Origin: Halomonas sp.
GTDB taxonomy: Bacteria; Pseudomonadota; Gammaproteobacteria; Pseudomonadales; Halomonadaceae
Assembly (NCBI RefSeq): GCF_017983445.1
Contig: NZ_JAGOBJ010000011.1
Span: 62,001 to 126,000, forward strand
Direction of reading: 5' to 3'
Length of the DNA stretch: 64,000 bases
Positions 62,647 through 64,000 of the stretch are shown here, piece after piece. Both the position numbers and the translations under genes were made by a program. The notes under the pieces are model-generated. The model was given only the letters and a program-made list of their open reading frames with translations. It was not told the DNA's origin and made no database searches. Each line of letters opens with the position of its first letter. The first letter of the stretch is position 1.

Positions 62647-64000
62647 ATGAGTGCGTCCCAAAAGCCCATAGCGACAGGTTCTGACTGGAACTTCAATGAT
62701 CTGGAGCGCTTTAACGATAAGCTCGCCGCGCTTGCCGATGAGTACCGTCTGAACACCTATCCCAATCAAATCGAAGTGATCACCACTGAGCAAATGATGG
62801 ATGCCTACGCCAGTGTAGGGATGCCGGTGGGTTATCACCACTGGTCGTTTGGTAAGCAGTTTCTGGCCGTTGAGCAGGCTTACAAGCGTGGTCAGATGGG
62901 CCTGGCCTATGAACTGGTTATCAACTCCAACCCCTGCATCGCCTACTTGATGGAAGAAAATACCCTGATGATGCAGGTGTTAGTGATGGCCCATGCCTGC
63001 TACGGGCATAACTCCTTTTTTAAAGGTAATTACCTGTTTCGCACTTGGACCGATGCCGAATCTATCGTCGACTATCTAGTATTTGCACGCCAATACATCG
63101 CCCAGTGTGAAGAGCGCCATGGCGTACATGCCGTTGAGCAACTGTTGGATGCCTGCCATGCGCTGCAAAACTACGGCGTGGATCGCTACAAGCGTCCTTC
63201 GCCTATCTCTGCAGAAGAGGAAGCCAAGCGTCAGGATGAACGCGAGGCTTATCTGCAGACACAGGTCAATATGCTGTGGCGCACGATTCCTGAGCTGCCC
63301 GGCAATGCAACGCCGCTACCCGGTAGCTTACATAGCGACGACGACCCGCTGGGGCTGCACAGCGGTGGCAAATATCCGCCGGAACCTCAGGAAAACCTGC
63401 TGTATTTTATTGAAAAAAATGCACCGCTGCTGGCTCCCTGGCAGCGTGAGATGGTGCGCATCGTGCGTAAGCTGGCGCAGTATTTTTATCCTCAGCGCCA
63501 AACCCAGGTAATGAATGAAGGCTGGGCGTGCTTCTGGCATTACACGTTGATGAATCGTCTATATGACGAGGGCGATGTTGATGAAGGTTTGATGCTGGAA
63601 TTCTTGCAGTCTCATGCGGCGGTGATCAACCAGCCCGATTTTGATAGCCCCCATTACAATGGGATTAACCCCTATGCGTTGGGGTTTGCCATTTTTATGG
63701 ATATCAAGCGGATCTGCGAAGCGCCGACAGCAGAGGACCTGCAGTGGTTTCCGGATATTGCGGAAACACCCTGGCGAAGCACGCTTGAATTTGCCATGTG
63801 CAATTTCAAAGACGAATCGTTTATCCAGCAGTATTTATCGCCCAAAGTGATGCGCGATCTTAAGCTGTTTTTAATTGTGGATGATGACCAAGCAGAAACG
63901 CTTGTCGTGGGGGCTATTCATAACGAGCAGGGCTATCGCCGGGTACGTGATGCGCTTTCCACTCAGTATGCGCTTTCAGTGAAAGAGCCAAATATTCAAG
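62647..64000 (+). CDS. SpoVR family protein (YcgB), N-terminal part, cut by window edge
   Basis: An open frame from ATG 62647 (GAGGAG upstream) continues past the right edge, giving the first ~451 residues of a ~510-residue protein. SDWNFNDLERFNDKLAALADEYRLNTYPNQIEVITTEQMMDAYASVGMPVGYHHWSFGK, and later NEGWACFWHYTLMNRLYDEG, identify SpoVR/YcgB. B. subtilis SpoVR acts in spore cortex formation; the proteobacterial form accompanies yeaGH and its role is unknown. Third gene of that operon. Confidence 0.95.
   Translation, partial: MSASQKPIATGSDWNFNDLERFNDKLAALADEYRLNTYPNQIEVITTEQMMDAYASVGMPVGYHHWSFGKQFLAVEQAYKRGQMGLAYELVINSNPCIAYLMEENTLMMQVLVMAHACYGHNSFFKGNYLFRTWTDAESIVDYLVFARQYIAQCEERHGVHAVEQLLDACHALQNYGVDRYKRPSPISAEEEAKRQDEREAYLQTQVNMLWRTIPELPGNATPLPGSLHSDDDPLGLHSGGKYPPEPQENLLYFIEKNAPLLAPWQREMVRIVRKLAQYFYPQRQTQVMNEGWACFWHYTLMNRLYDEGDVDEGLMLEFLQSHAAVINQPDFDSPHYNGINPYALGFAIFMDIKRICEAPTAEDLQWFPDIAETPWRSTLEFAMCNFKDESFIQQYLSPKVMRDLKLFLIVDDDQAETLVVGAIHNEQGYRRVRDALSTQYALSVKEPNIQ

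Overview
The window reads as a chromosomal segment of a moderately GC-rich gammaproteobacterium. Gene content and protein style (trpBA, recC with recBD, pncB, purEK, ilvD, fadH, arginine-type ABC transporter beside astE, yeaG-yeaH-spoVR) suggest Halomonas/Vreelandella or a close relative. That assignment is an inference from reading, not from a search. No rRNA, tRNA, insertion sequence or CRISPR array was recognised.

Layout. 1-1484: end of trpB and trpA. 1689-3194: a Fic protein. 3297-15315: mixed metabolic and regulatory genes (short-chain dehydrogenase with a divergent LysR gene, a nitrilase-family hydrolase, VOC, nucleotidyltransferase, GNAT, FMN-binding flavoprotein, carboxylesterase, YjdM, LysR with a divergent MFS-GST pair). 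A HigBA-like toxin-antitoxin pair lies between a flavoprotein gene and a duplicated copy of that gene's own 3' end.

15.3-21.4 kb is an accessory island, more AT-rich than its surroundings. It holds a TIR-like protein overlapping a caspase-like protease (the layout of type IV Thoeris anti-phage systems). Next comes a ribosomal peptide cluster: a precursor with four TKT-x4-E-x-D-D repeats, an ATP-grasp graspetide ligase, an overlapping membrane protein and a HEPN-like protein. An unknown 259-residue protein follows. Three attC-like sites punctuate this block, and for one cassette the two boundary 7-mers are exactly complementary, as expected of a real integron cassette. No integrase is present, so the island looks like an orphan attC cluster (CALIN) carrying defence and RiPP genes.

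21.4-32.6 kb: recD and recB overlap by 4 bp on the minus strand; recC is separate, with plus-strand pncB between. 32.7-33.4 kb: a second toxin-antitoxin pair with a perfect palindromic operator. 33.4-35.1 kb: ilvD. 35.2-36.1 kb: five tandem copies of a 192-bp unit, each with nested inverted-repeat arms, just before chrA.

37.5-64 kb is ordinary chromosome: a small acidic protein, an HTH protein, purEK, TraX, a polar amino acid ABC transporter with astE, hemerythrin, wrbA, a D-malate/tartrate dehydrogenase with divergent LysR gene, lipocalin, yjbQ, an AGCS symporter, azoR, an alkyltransferase-like protein, a GNAT-nitrilase fusion, an EamA transporter, fadH, threonine aldolase, and the stress operon yeaG-yeaH-spoVR, cut by the right edge.

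The parts most worth following are the 15.8-21.4 kb cassette island (TIR-caspase plus graspetide cluster) and the tandem palindromic array at 35.2-36.1 kb.
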